Both the position numbers and the translations under genes were made by a program. Below the pieces are notes generated by a model that saw only the letters and a list, made by a program, of their open reading frames with translations, was not told where the DNA came from and searched no databases. DNA of 62,168 nucleotides from Dysgonamonadaceae bacterium (GTDB taxonomy: Bacteria; Bacteroidota; Bacteroidia; Bacteroidales; Azobacteroidaceae), in contig JAISUK010000048.1 in the NCBI GenBank assembly GCA_031272075.1, forward strand, positions 1-62,168. Direction: 5' to 3'. Each line of letters begins with the position of its first letter. Position 1 is the stretch's first letter. This document shows, in pieces, positions 45,225 through 53,666 of the stretch.

Positions 45225-45311
45225 GGAAAGCTGCCGGAGTGGTCGATCGGGCCGCACTCGAAATGCGGTGTACGGGTAACTGTACCGGGGGTTCGAATCC
45301 CTCGCTTTCCG
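45225..45311 (+). tRNA. tRNA-Ser (CGA)
   Basis: Acceptor GGAAAGC/GCTTTCC, anticodon stem CCGCA/TGCGG with loop CTCGAAA (anticodon CGA), a long class II variable arm (GTACGGGTAACTGTAC) and a T arm with GGTTCGAATCC. The long variable arm is diagnostic of serine. It lies 26 bp after tRNA-Arg and is probably cotranscribed. Confidence 0.95.
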
Positions 45312-45699
45312 CTATAATGCAGGAACGTGGCGCTTTCTTGCTCTATTCGGATGTCCTTTCCTCGTCTGTGATTTTGTCACTCAAAAATGCTGCATCAGCA
45401 GTCAATGTGCGCTCTGTGATCTGGGTTTTCCCATCATTTCCCGCTATCGCTCCCTTGTTGTTGATAATATTTCTTCAAATTTCACGCAGTAGCCGCAAGA
45501 TAGGCGTTGATATTGAACGCCCCTTAAATGAAAAAAGGGGAAAAATAGAGCGTTACGACGCAGTTAAAAGCAAGGCTCCTGCCTTGCAGCAAGCGATGAC
45601 GCTTGCTTTTAGCGACGTCGTAGTGTGGACACTACGACGAGCCGAGGATTGAGAGCGAGCAAACCTTGCATTATTTCCGCCCTGAAAGGGCGACAATCA
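45312..45699. other. Repeat-rich region between tRNA-Ser and rlmD
   Basis: The left part (45312-45540) has no gene I can support. A minus-strand open stretch without a start codon around 45339-45470 reads like a protein fragment but is too short to name. The right part is a cluster of inverted repeats described separately. The plus-strand frame at 45239-45652 begins inside the tRNA and is spurious. Confidence 0.5.
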
Positions 45700-45721
45700 T
45701 TAGTACAGGGCAACGCCCTGT
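45555..45721. repeat. Cluster of REP-like hairpins
   Basis: Four adjacent inverted repeats: ACGACG...CGTCGT with inner TTAAAAGCAAG/CTTGCTTTTA arms (45555-45621); GTCGTAGTG/CACTACGAC (45617-45638); CGCCCTGAAAGGGCG (45678-45692); and ACAGGGC/GCCCTGT (45705-45721). The last one supplies the final codons of rlmD. Confidence 0.8.
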
Positions 45722-47124
45722 GTGGCAGTTCGCCGAAGCGCTACCACATTCTCTACGTGATGTGTGTGGGGGAACATGTCGACCGGCTGGATTTTTTCAA
45801 CGGTATAATCTCCTGCCAACAAATTCAGATCACGAGCCTGGGTAGCTGGGTTGCAGCTGACATAAACAATCCGGTCGGCAGCCATCGATAAGATGGTTTT
45901 GATGACCTGATCGTGCATGCCCGCGCGCGGCGGGTCGGTGATGATCACATCCGGTGCGCCGTGTAGGCGGATAAAATCTTCATTCAAAATGGATTTCATA
46001 TCTCCGGTAAAGAAAAGGGTATTTTCAATCTTGTTGAGGGAAGCATTGATTTCGGCGTCGGCAATTGCTTCAGGCACGTATTCAATTCCGATCACTTGGC
46101 GGGCATGCCGCGCAATATAATTCGCAATGGTTCCCGTGCCGGTATACAGGTCGTAAACCAGCTCTTGGCCTGTCAGTTCGGCAAAATCCCGTACAACCCG
46201 ATACAATTGATGCGCCTGGATACTGTTTGTCTGGAAAAAAGATTTCGGACCGATCTTAAACCGGAAGTCGCCCATCTGCTCGATGATATATTCATTTCCT
46301 TTGAAAACGGACACTTGCTGGTCGGTAATTGTGTCGTTGGCTTTCCGATTTACGATGAAGAGTAGCGAAGTGATTGCCGGAAAAGTGTCGGCAAGATGTC
46401 TCAACAACCGTTGCCGCTGTACTTCTTCAATTTCATAAAACACCACGATCAGCATCACTTCGCCGGTAGTGGTCGTCCGGATGATGATGTTGCGCATCAT
46501 GCCGGTTTGTTTCCGCAAATCAAAAAAGGTATAGTCGTTTGTTTTGCAAAACCGTTTGATTTCCAGGCGAATCTGGTTGGATATATCGTCCTGCAACCAG
46601 CATTTTCGGATGTCCAGCACCTTGTCAAACATGCCCGGAATGTGGAATCCCAGCGCATCTCTGTCGCTGAAGGTTTCATCGGACGCCAATTCTTCCGGGG
46701 TTAACCAGCGGTTGTTTGAGAAAGTAAATTCCAGTTTATTTCGATAGAAACACGTATTTTCCGAACCGAGAATCGGCTGGCAGTCGGGCAACGGCATTTT
46801 GCCGATCCGTGTCAGATTGTCCATGACTTGTTGTTGCTTATAACGGAGCTGTTCGGGGTAAGGCAATATTTGCCATTGACATCCGCCGCAGATGCCATAA
46901 TGTTCGCAAAAAGGCATGATGTGTAGCGGAGAATAATGGTGAAAACGAATCGCTTTGGCAGTTGCATAATGGCTTCTCCGCTTGAGGATTTGCAGATCGA
47001 CAATGTCGCCGGGGACCACATAAGGGACAAAAATCACCAAATCATCCATTTTGGCGATGGCATTTCCTTCCGCTGCGATGCCGGTGATGGCAACTTGCTC
47101 GATGATAGTCATTTTTTTCTTCAT
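45700..47124 (-). CDS. rlmD: 23S rRNA (uracil-5-)-methyltransferase, RlmD family
   Basis: It methylates a uridine of 23S rRNA (U1939 for RlmD, U747 for RlmC paralogues) using SAM. The chosen ATG at 47124 gives 474 residues. An upstream frame to 47214 adds an unlikely hydrophobic leader. An N-terminal TRAM domain is followed by the iron-sulfur cysteines (CEHYGICGGCQW). SAM motifs are FFQTNSIQAHQLY and YDLYTGTGTIANYIA; then come DPPRAGM and the catalytic cysteine in VYVSCNPATQARDL. The extreme C-terminus after ENVVALRR is written by a REP-like hairpin. Confidence 0.92.
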   Translation of the reverse strand: MKKKMTIIEQVAITGIAAEGNAIAKMDDLVIFVPYVVPGDIVDLQILKRRSHYATAKAIRFHHYSPLHIMPFCEHYGICGGCQWQILPYPEQLRYKQQQVMDNLTRIGKMPLPDCQPILGSENTCFYRNKLEFTFSNNRWLTPEELASDETFSDRDALGFHIPGMFDKVLDIRKCWLQDDISNQIRLEIKRFCKTNDYTFFDLRKQTGMMRNIIIRTTTTGEVMLIVVFYEIEEVQRQRLLRHLADTFPAITSLLFIVNRKANDTITDQQVSVFKGNEYIIEQMGDFRFKIGPKSFFQTNSIQAHQLYRVVRDFAELTGQELVYDLYTGTGTIANYIARHARQVIGIEYVPEAIADAEINASLNKIENTLFFTGDMKSILNEDFIRLHGAPDVIITDPPRAGMHDQVIKTILSMAADRIVYVSCNPATQARDLNLLAGDYTVEKIQPVDMFPHTHHVENVVALRRTATQGVALY

Positions 47125-47268
47125 CCGATTTATCTTGAATGGGATCTGATTTTGTTCGATTTTTACATAAATTGTGTGCAATATTCGTAAAAAAATGAGA
47201 GAAATACAAATCATTATTTACCTTTGTGCCGATTTCTAATGGAGAAAGTGATATAAAATAAACGATGT

Positions 47269-47697
47269 ATGAAGAAGTTAATTGGATCTATTGTATTGTT
47301 GAGTTGTATTTTTGCAGGCGCTTATGCCCAGACATCCCATGTGGTGAATTTGACGAAAGCGGATTTCCTGACAAAAGTGTTTAATTATGAGAAAAACCCT
47401 AAAAAATGGGTGTATGAAGGGAAGATACCCTGTATCATCGATTTCTATGCCGATTGGTGCGGGCCTTGTAAGCGGGTGGCGCCGGTGTTGGCCGATTTGT
47501 CTGTCAAATACAAGGATAAAATTATCATTTACAAGATCAATACGGACGTAGAACGCGAATTGGCGCAGGTTTTCGGCATTTCGAGCATCCCTACCATCCT
47601 GTTTGTGCCGGTAGATACCGTCCCCCAGGCAGTCTTCGGCGCTATTGGGAAAGAAGATTTTGAAAATGTCATCAAAGATGTTTTGTTGAAAAAGTAA
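47269..47697 (+). CDS. Exported thioredoxin
   Basis: The 142-residue protein has a signal peptide (about residues 1-20, AGAYAQ) and one thioredoxin domain with active site WCGPCK (FYADWCGPCKRVAPV), the cis-proline loop ISSIPTILFV, and the usual C-terminal helix. It should act as a periplasmic thiol-disulfide oxidoreductase. It precedes tatA by about 90 bp, with a -7-like TATCTTTG (47741-47748) in between, so it may not share a transcript. Confidence 0.92.
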   Translation: MKKLIGSIVLLSCIFAGAYAQTSHVVNLTKADFLTKVFNYEKNPKKWVYEGKIPCIIDFYADWCGPCKRVAPVLADLSVKYKDKIIIYKINTDVERELAQVFGISSIPTILFVPVDTVPQAVFGAIGKEDFENVIKDVLLKK

Positions 47698-47786
47698 GGG
47701 GAAAGATCTTGTTTTATCAGGATATTCAAAGAAAAATTCGTATCTTTGTATCCAAGAAAAAAAATAAACAAATAAATTATTGACGT

Positions 47787-47990
47787 ATGAATAATACATT
47801 GTTGTTTCTTCAGAATCTCAATGGATGGGAATGGATCATCATCCTGATAGTTATTCTGCTGCTTTTCGGCGGCAAAAAAATCCCCGAACTCATGAAAGGA
47901 ATCGGCAAAGGCATCCGTGGATTCAAAGAGGGCGTTAAAGAAATCGAACAGGATATCAAGTCGGACGATCTCGATTCCGACAGTAAATAA
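47787..47990 (+). CDS. tatA: Sec-independent protein translocase TatA
   Basis: The 67-residue protein has a single hydrophobic helix ([23 protein letters not shown]), the FGxxKxPEL hinge, an amphipathic helix ([21 protein letters not shown]) and an acidic end. TatA oligomers form the pore or weaken the membrane for folded proteins. tatC follows 15 bp downstream. This pair can export the RR-signal proteins at 23922 and 25330. The start is preceded by TTATTGACGT, the same bases that end the dispersed repeat at 1197-1207. Confidence 0.93.
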   Translation: MNNTLLFLQNLNGWEWIIILIVILLLFGGKKIPELMKGIGKGIRGFKEGVKEIEQDIKSDDLDSDSK

Positions 47991-48005
47991 ACTATCCATC
48001 TTTCG

Positions 48006-48803
48006 ATGAGCGATCAGGAAATGTCGTTCTGGGACCATCTGGAAGAGCTCCGCTGGGTGTTGTTCCGGATTGTCATTGCATTGGTAGTCTTTACTATTGC
48101 GGGTTTCATTTTTATACCCTGGGTTTTCGATAACATCATCATGGCGCCCACCCGGGGCGATTTTGCGCTCTATCGTTGGCTATGCGCTTTGAGCAGGAAT
48201 TTTACCTTTCTTCCCGACTTTTGCGATTACAGTTTTGCGATCGGCAAGCTACAGAATCTGGAAGTCGGCGGACAGTTTTTTCGTTATATGAGCGCCTCGT
48301 TTTACATGGCGATGGTGTTGGGCTGTCCGTATATCGTCTTTGAAGTCTGGCGGTTTATCCGGCCTGCGCTCTATGAGCACGAAAAAGAGAAAGCGCGATG
48401 GGTTTTTGCTTTGGGTTCTGTGATGTTTTTTATCGGATGTCTGGTGGGATATTATGTGATTTTCCCGATGACATTGCGGTTCCTTTTTAACTTCACTTTG
48501 AGCGATGTGATTGAAAATCAGTTTTCGTTGAGTTCGTATATGGACAATTTCGTGTTGTTGATTATGGCGATGGGACTGGTTTTTGAGATGCCGTTGATAG
48601 CATGGTTGTTGTCGCAAATCGGGATTCTGAAAAAATCATTCTTCAAAAAATACCGTCGTCACGCCGTTGTCATTCTCTTGATTGCGGCAGCGATTATCAC
48701 CCCGACCGGCGACCCGTTCACGCTTTCGCTCGTTTTTATCCCGCTCTATGGACTCTACGAAATGAGTATCCTGTTTGTAAAAGCCGACGAGGAAGAGGAT
48801 TAG
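48006..48803 (+). CDS. tatC: Sec-independent protein translocase TatC
   Basis: TatC recognises twin-arginine signals. The 265-residue protein starts MSDQEMSFWDHLEELRWVLFRI, with the conserved HLEELR motif. About six transmembrane helices follow, with family segments such as PALYEHEKEKARWVFALGSVMFF, GLVFEMPLIAWLLSQIGI, and AAAIITPTGDPFTLSLVFIPLYGLYE. An insertion-like segment around residues 50-80 before TM2 is typical of Bacteroidetes TatC. It converges on dusB with a 3-bp gap. Confidence 0.95.
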   Translation: MSDQEMSFWDHLEELRWVLFRIVIALVVFTIAGFIFIPWVFDNIIMAPTRGDFALYRWLCALSRNFTFLPDFCDYSFAIGKLQNLEVGGQFFRYMSASFYMAMVLGCPYIVFEVWRFIRPALYEHEKEKARWVFALGSVMFFIGCLVGYYVIFPMTLRFLFNFTLSDVIENQFSLSSYMDNFVLLIMAMGLVFEMPLIAWLLSQIGILKKSFFKKYRRHAVVILLIAAAIITPTGDPFTLSLVFIPLYGLYEMSILFVKADEEED

Positions 48804-48806
48804 GAA

Positions 48807-49787
48807 TTAACTACCCACACCCACTACTTCCTCCATCAACCCGACCAATTCGTCTACTGTGGTTGCTCGCAGCATTTTCACGCGGTGCGGTTTGAAGTCG
48901 GGGATCCCTTTAAACAAAGGAGTGGCAGCCAAATGACGGCGGGTATGTAAGATTCCTCGGCGTTCGTCGAGTCGTTCCACATTGAGCAGCAACTGTTTTA
49001 TTAGAATATCCAGGTACCAACGGAAAGGCGCTTTGGGCAACACCTCGCCGGTGAGCAAAAAATGTTTGAGTTCTTTGAACAGCCATGGATTGCCGATGCT
49101 TGCACGGCCAACCATGACGGCATCCACCCCGTAGCGGTCGAATGCCTGCTTGCACTTTTCGGGTGTGGTGATGTCGCCGTTGCCGATGATCGGAATGTGC
49201 ATCCGGGGATTGTTTTTCACTTCCCCAATCAAGGTCCAGTCGGCTTCGCCGCTGTACATCTGCGCACGGGTGCGACCGTGAATCGTCAGTGCGGCAATCC
49301 CGCAATCCTGCAACCGTTCGGCCAGATCGACGATGATCTTATGTTCGTTGTCCCATCCCAACCGTGTCTTCACCGTCACGGGCAGAGCAACCGCTTTCAC
49401 CACTTGTCGCGTAATCTCCAGCAGCCGTTCCGGGTCTTTCAGCATGCCGGAGCCGCCGCCCTTGTTGGCGACTTTTTTTACCGGACAACCGAAATTGAGA
49501 TCGAGGATGTCCGGACGGACACTTTCGCAGATCTTGGCAGCTTCTACCATCGAATCGACGTCGCGACCGTAGATCTGAATCGCTACCGGTCGTTCTTCAT
49601 CCACTATCTCCAACTTGACTTGGGTCTTCCCGACATGCCGGATCAATGCGTCGCTCGACACAAATTCCGTGTAAACCATGTCTGCCCCAAAGCGCTTACA
49701 CAGCAGTCGAAACGCGCTGTCGGTCACATCTTCCATCGGCGCCAGCAGCACCGGAAAAGCCCCAAACGTAATCTCACCTATCTTCAT
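48807..49787 (-). CDS. dusB: tRNA-dihydrouridine synthase
   Basis: A flavoenzyme reducing specific uridines of tRNA. The 326-residue protein has the Dus fold: LLAPMEDVTDSAFRLLCKRFGADMVYTEF, the catalytic cysteine in LDLNFGCPVKKVANKGGGSGML, LPVTVKTRLGW, ALTIHGRTRAQMYSG and IIGNGDITTPEKC with VMVGRASIGNPWLF. The pattern matches DusB-type enzymes. Confidence 0.93.
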   Translation of the reverse strand: MKIGEITFGAFPVLLAPMEDVTDSAFRLLCKRFGADMVYTEFVSSDALIRHVGKTQVKLEIVDEERPVAIQIYGRDVDSMVEAAKICESVRPDILDLNFGCPVKKVANKGGGSGMLKDPERLLEITRQVVKAVALPVTVKTRLGWDNEHKIIVDLAERLQDCGIAALTIHGRTRAQMYSGEADWTLIGEVKNNPRMHIPIIGNGDITTPEKCKQAFDRYGVDAVMVGRASIGNPWLFKELKHFLLTGEVLPKAPFRWYLDILIKQLLLNVERLDERRGILHTRRHLAATPLFKGIPDFKPHRVKMLRATTVDELVGLMEEVVGVGS

Positions 49788-50019
49788 CTGTACTTGAATT
49801 TATGCGATTGATTTTTCAATCGGCAGAGACAAAATTAAAAAACATTTTCAATTTTCAAGTGTCATTGTATAATTCTATCGGAATATTTTCTACTTTTGCA
49901 ACGAAATTCTTTCACTGTAGCTGTTGTTTTTTCTTTTTTTTTTAATTACTTTTATGCAAAAAACAATACAGATTGAATGATTCCAGAATTAATAACACTA
50001 ACATAAACAAAGATAAAAA

Positions 50020-51678
50020 ATGAGCAATGCCGCTACTGTTTCAACGGATGTATTAATCATCGGAGGCGGGCCTTCCGGTTTAGCCGTTTCGATCCGTCTT
50101 GCCGATATCCTGAAGCAAATGGGTCTGAATAGGAGGATCTTACTGATAGAAAAAGGCAATGCGATCGGAAGCCATATCTTATCCGGGGCAGTCATCAAGC
50201 CTGCCGTTTTCGGAGAATTGTTGCCCGACGTCGGCCTGGAAGAAATCCCTTTCAACTCGAAAATCACGAAGGATTCCATGCTCCTGCTGTCGGCGAAAGG
50301 TTGCATGAAACTTCCGTTCCATCCGCCTCACATGGGGAATAAAGGAAATTATGTCGCTTCGCTGGGTGATGTCTGTCGCTTTTTGGCGACAAAGGCTGAA
50401 GAAAAAGGTGTAGAGATCTACAGCGGCTTTTCTGTCAATGAAATTATTTATTCCGACGGGAAAGTGATCGGGGCAAAAACCATCGATACCGGAGTCGATC
50501 ACCACGGACATCACCTGGAAAATTTCCAGGAAGGCACCACAATCGAAGCCAAACTGACGGTATTCGCCGAAGGCGCCAGAGGCAGCCTGACCAAGCAACT
50601 GATCAATCGGTTTGATCTGCAGCAGGGAAAAAATCCGCAAATCTATTCCTTGGGCTGCAAAGAAGTGTGGAGCGTGCCTGAAGGCGCCATCAAGCCCGGC
50701 GAAGTATACCATACCCTGGGTTATCCGATGAACCTGCGGGAATTTGGCGGCGGATTCATCTATGGACTGACTGACAACAAAGTCGCTGTCGGATTGGTGG
50801 TCGGCCTTGATTTCCAGGATCCGACTTTCGATGTCCATGCGGCTTTCCAAGTCTGGAAAACAAACCCGTTTATCGCCAAAATCCTCAAAGACGGGAAACT
50901 GCTGGAATATGGCGCTAAAACGCTTCCCGAAGGAGGATGGTATTCGCTTCCGAAACTGGTGACCGACAATGCCCTCATTGTAGGCGATAGCGCCGGATTC
51001 CTGACGATGCCCGCACTCAAAGGCGTCCACCTGGCAATCCATTCCGGTATGCTGGCAGCCGAGACGATTGCGATGGCCTTGAGCAAGGAAGATTTCTCCG
51101 AAGAAGTCTTGAAGACGTACGAAACAAAAGTAAGAGACAGTATCATCTATAAGGAAATGCGCCCCGTCAGGAATTTCCGACAGGGGTTCGCAGGCGGAAT
51201 AATCGCAGGCGCTTTCCATTTCGCTACACAGATACTTACCGGTGGCGCAGGCTTTTTCGGAAGATTGAAAGCGCATCCGGACAATGTAACCACCAAAAAA
51301 CTGACGGAATATACCGCCAAACCCTTCTGCAAACGATTCAAAGACAAACTGGATTTTGACAAGACGCTCACTTTTGACAAAGTCACCGACGTCTATTTCT
51401 CCGGCGCTACCCACGACGAGCAACAGATCCCGCATCTGCATATCAACAATCCTGCCACCTACGAATCGATCAACATTAAGGAATATGGCGCTCCGTGCAG
51501 CTATTTCTGTCCGGCGGAAGTGTATGAACTGCATACCGACAAATCCGGACATCGGGAGTTGCGTATCCATGCCGAAAACTGTGTGCATTGCAAGACATGC
51601 GACATCAAAGAACCCGGTGACGGAATTACCTGGACGACCCCCAACGGCGGAAATGGCCCCGAATATAAAAACATGTGA
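50020..51678 (+). CDS. Electron transfer flavoprotein-ubiquinone oxidoreductase (ETF-QO)
   Basis: It passes electrons from reduced ETF to the quinone pool at the membrane. The 552-residue protein has an FAD-binding motif (IIGGGPSGLAVSIRLADI, residues 13-30), GAVIKPAVFGELLPD, the quinone-region segment GKNPQIYSLGCKEVWSVPEGA, and DSAGFLTMPALKGVHLAI. The C-terminal 4Fe-4S domain has its ligands in CPAEVYEL and ENCVHCKTCDIKEP, ending GGNGPEYKNM as in human and bacterial ETF-QO. The next gene, 26 bp on, is the fused ETF, giving a complete two-gene chain. Confidence 0.95.
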   Translation: MSNAATVSTDVLIIGGGPSGLAVSIRLADILKQMGLNRRILLIEKGNAIGSHILSGAVIKPAVFGELLPDVGLEEIPFNSKITKDSMLLLSAKGCMKLPFHPPHMGNKGNYVASLGDVCRFLATKAEEKGVEIYSGFSVNEIIYSDGKVIGAKTIDTGVDHHGHHLENFQEGTTIEAKLTVFAEGARGSLTKQLINRFDLQQGKNPQIYSLGCKEVWSVPEGAIKPGEVYHTLGYPMNLREFGGGFIYGLTDNKVAVGLVVGLDFQDPTFDVHAAFQVWKTNPFIAKILKDGKLLEYGAKTLPEGGWYSLPKLVTDNALIVGDSAGFLTMPALKGVHLAIHSGMLAAETIAMALSKEDFSEEVLKTYETKVRDSIIYKEMRPVRNFRQGFAGGIIAGAFHFATQILTGGAGFFGRLKAHPDNVTTKKLTEYTAKPFCKRFKDKLDFDKTLTFDKVTDVYFSGATHDEQQIPHLHINNPATYESINIKEYGAPCSYFCPAEVYELHTDKSGHRELRIHAENCVHCKTCDIKEPGDGITWTTPNGGNGPEYKNM

Positions 51679-51704
51679 TTTTTTACATAAGACAATAATA
51701 CACA

Positions 51705-53648
51705 ATGGCTTTAACAATAATCAGTTTAATAAAACAAGTTCCACTCCCCGCAGAAATGCGTATGGGTGAAGATGGATTGATGGACAGAACAAAAGCAAAA
51801 TCAATCATCAATATCGACTGCCAGTTTGGACTTGAGGCAGGCTTACAACTAAAGAAACATTACCCAGACGCCCGAATGATCGTCTGTTCCATGGGGCCGT
51901 TCTCGTTTGAGACTGCCTTGCGGACAGCCATTTCGATGGGCTATGATGAAGCATACCTTTTGTCTGACAGGAAATTAGGCGGAAGCGATACCTACGCCAC
52001 CGGACTGGCGCTTTCCTCCCTGATCCGGCATCTGGGGTTTACGAAAGATTCCAAAGAACCGTTTGTTGTGTTTGCCGGACGCCAGACCAGCGACGGCGAT
52101 ACCGCTCATGTCCCTTCGCAGGTGGCGGAAAATCTCGGAATCCCGCAGGCTACTTTTGTCGAAACGGTCAAAGTAGATGACCACGGCAACCTGGTGGCAC
52201 GTCGAATCATCGAAGGCGGTTATCAACTGCTACAGTTGCCGATGCCTTGCGTCATCTCACTTACCCCCACCGGGATACCTCCGCGCAAACCCTCGCTGAC
52301 AGGCGCCATCAAAGCCAGAAACAGCACGATCAATATTGTGAGCGCCGACGACGTTCAAATCGATGCTACGAAAGTCGGACTGAGCGGTTCGCCTACCATC
52401 GTGGCAAACGTGGTGAATATCGAGAGTGATCGCCCGCCTGTCGTGTTATGCGAAGGCCAGAACGAAGACGAACTGGTTGGGCGTTTCATCGCCAATTTCA
52501 GTAAAGGCGGAAATGTTCTCAATAAACAGGAAAAAGAAGAGAAAAAGGCTGTCGAAACTCCCGACTTTCCGGAAGTCGACAACCGAAACGGAGCGAAAGG
52601 AGTGCTGACTTGGGCGGAAATCACCAACAATAGCATCGCTCGTCCTTCGCTGGAATTACTGACGCCCGCACGGAAACTCGCGGATGAATTGGGTGCGGAT
52701 ACGAAAATTACGACCCTGCTCATCGGCAAAAAAGTCGAGCCGCTGGCGCAACAACTCTTTGAATATGGTGTAGACGAAGTGGTGCTGATCGAAGACGACC
52801 GATTGGAAGAATACCTCGTTCTACCGTTCTCGGACATCATCGCACAGGTGATCAGGGAACGGAAGCCGGAAATCGCCCTTTTTGCCGCCACTACCGCCGG
52901 CAGGGAACTGGCGCCCCGCATAGGATCCAAAACCGGAAGCGGAGTCACTGCCGACTGCACCGGACTAGAAATCGGAATCTATGTCAACCGGAAAGAAAAA
53001 GTCATCAACAGCCCCATCCTCCATTCCCGCCGTCCGACTTACGGGGAAAGTAAGCTGGCAACCATCCTGGGATTCGTCTATCCACAGATCTCTACCGCTC
53101 GCGCCGGCACTTTTGAAGTGCCTGCCAGGGTCGCAAACCGGAAAGGCATACTTTCCGTCTTCAAACCGACACTCAGCGACGCTGACTTCAAGGTGAAGAT
53201 ACTGCAGACGGTACGCGGAGAAGGCGGATTGCAGAACCTCTTCGATGCGGACATCATCGTATCGGGTGGCCGAGGCGCTACCGGCGACAACCTCGAACTG
53301 GTGCGGCAACTCGCCGAAGCGTTGAAAGCCAAAGGCATCAAAGCCGAATGGGCGTGCAGTCGCGTGGTCGTCGACAGCGGCATTTGTGAATATGCCCGGC
53401 AGATCGGACAGACCGGTAAAACCGTCCGCCCGAAAGTGTATGTCGCTATCGGCATCTCCGGCGCCATTCAACACATAGCCGGAATCAAGGAATCAGGCAA
53501 GATCGTCGCCATCGACCACAACCCGAAAGCTTCTATCTTCCGACATGCCGATTTCGGCATCGTCGGCGAATACCAAGACATCCTGCCCGAACTGATCGAG
53601 CGGGTCAAGAACGGATTTACTTTCGGAATCGAGGCCAAATCCAGTTAA
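51705..53648 (+). CDS. Electron transfer flavoprotein, fused beta and alpha subunits
   Basis: This 647-residue protein joins EtfB (about residues 1-265: ISLIKQVPLPAE, the nucleotide loop VFAGRQTSDGDTAHVPSQVA, ISLTPTGIPPRKPS) to EtfA (about 300-647: ILTWAEI-like start VLTWAEITNNS, GRELAPRIGSKTGSGVTADC, FAD-site GGRGATGDNLELVRQLAE, AIGISGAIQHIAGIKESGKIVAIDHNPKASIF). A charged linker around 270-295 (NKQEKEEKKAVETPDF) connects them. ETF normally has two separate subunits; the order here is beta then alpha. It should take electrons from acyl-CoA or similar dehydrogenases and hand them to the adjacent ETF-QO. The reading frame is clean, so the fusion is not a sequencing artefact of a single base. 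Confidence 0.95.
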   Translation: MALTIISLIKQVPLPAEMRMGEDGLMDRTKAKSIINIDCQFGLEAGLQLKKHYPDARMIVCSMGPFSFETALRTAISMGYDEAYLLSDRKLGGSDTYATGLALSSLIRHLGFTKDSKEPFVVFAGRQTSDGDTAHVPSQVAENLGIPQATFVETVKVDDHGNLVARRIIEGGYQLLQLPMPCVISLTPTGIPPRKPSLTGAIKARNSTINIVSADDVQIDATKVGLSGSPTIVANVVNIESDRPPVVLCEGQNEDELVGRFIANFSKGGNVLNKQEKEEKKAVETPDFPEVDNRNGAKGVLTWAEITNNSIARPSLELLTPARKLADELGADTKITTLLIGKKVEPLAQQLFEYGVDEVVLIEDDRLEEYLVLPFSDIIAQVIRERKPEIALFAATTAGRELAPRIGSKTGSGVTADCTGLEIGIYVNRKEKVINSPILHSRRPTYGESKLATILGFVYPQISTARAGTFEVPARVANRKGILSVFKPTLSDADFKVKILQTVRGEGGLQNLFDADIIVSGGRGATGDNLELVRQLAEALKAKGIKAEWACSRVVVDSGICEYARQIGQTGKTVRPKVYVAIGISGAIQHIAGIKESGKIVAIDHNPKASIFRHADFGIVGEYQDILPELIERVKNGFTFGIEAKSS

Positions 53649-53666
53649 GTAAGGTATTCCATTTCC

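Noticed and set aside
45125-45311. tRNA pair as an integration hot spot for the repeats downstream
   Set aside because: No integrase and no duplicated tRNA 3' end was found; the downstream repeats are ordinary REP-like hairpins.
45239-45652. 137-residue plus-strand frame
   Set aside because: It starts inside tRNA-Ser and runs into REP-like hairpins; no domain was recognised.
49865-49898. Promoter before ETF-QO (TTG and TACTTTTG)
   Set aside because: The -7 box at 49891-49898 is good, but the spacing of 23 bp to the only TTG is outside the usual range, so I did not list it.
50179-51717. 512-residue minus-strand frame opposite ETF-QO
   Set aside because: ETF-QO matches its family over its full length on the other strand; this frame is a shadow despite its length.
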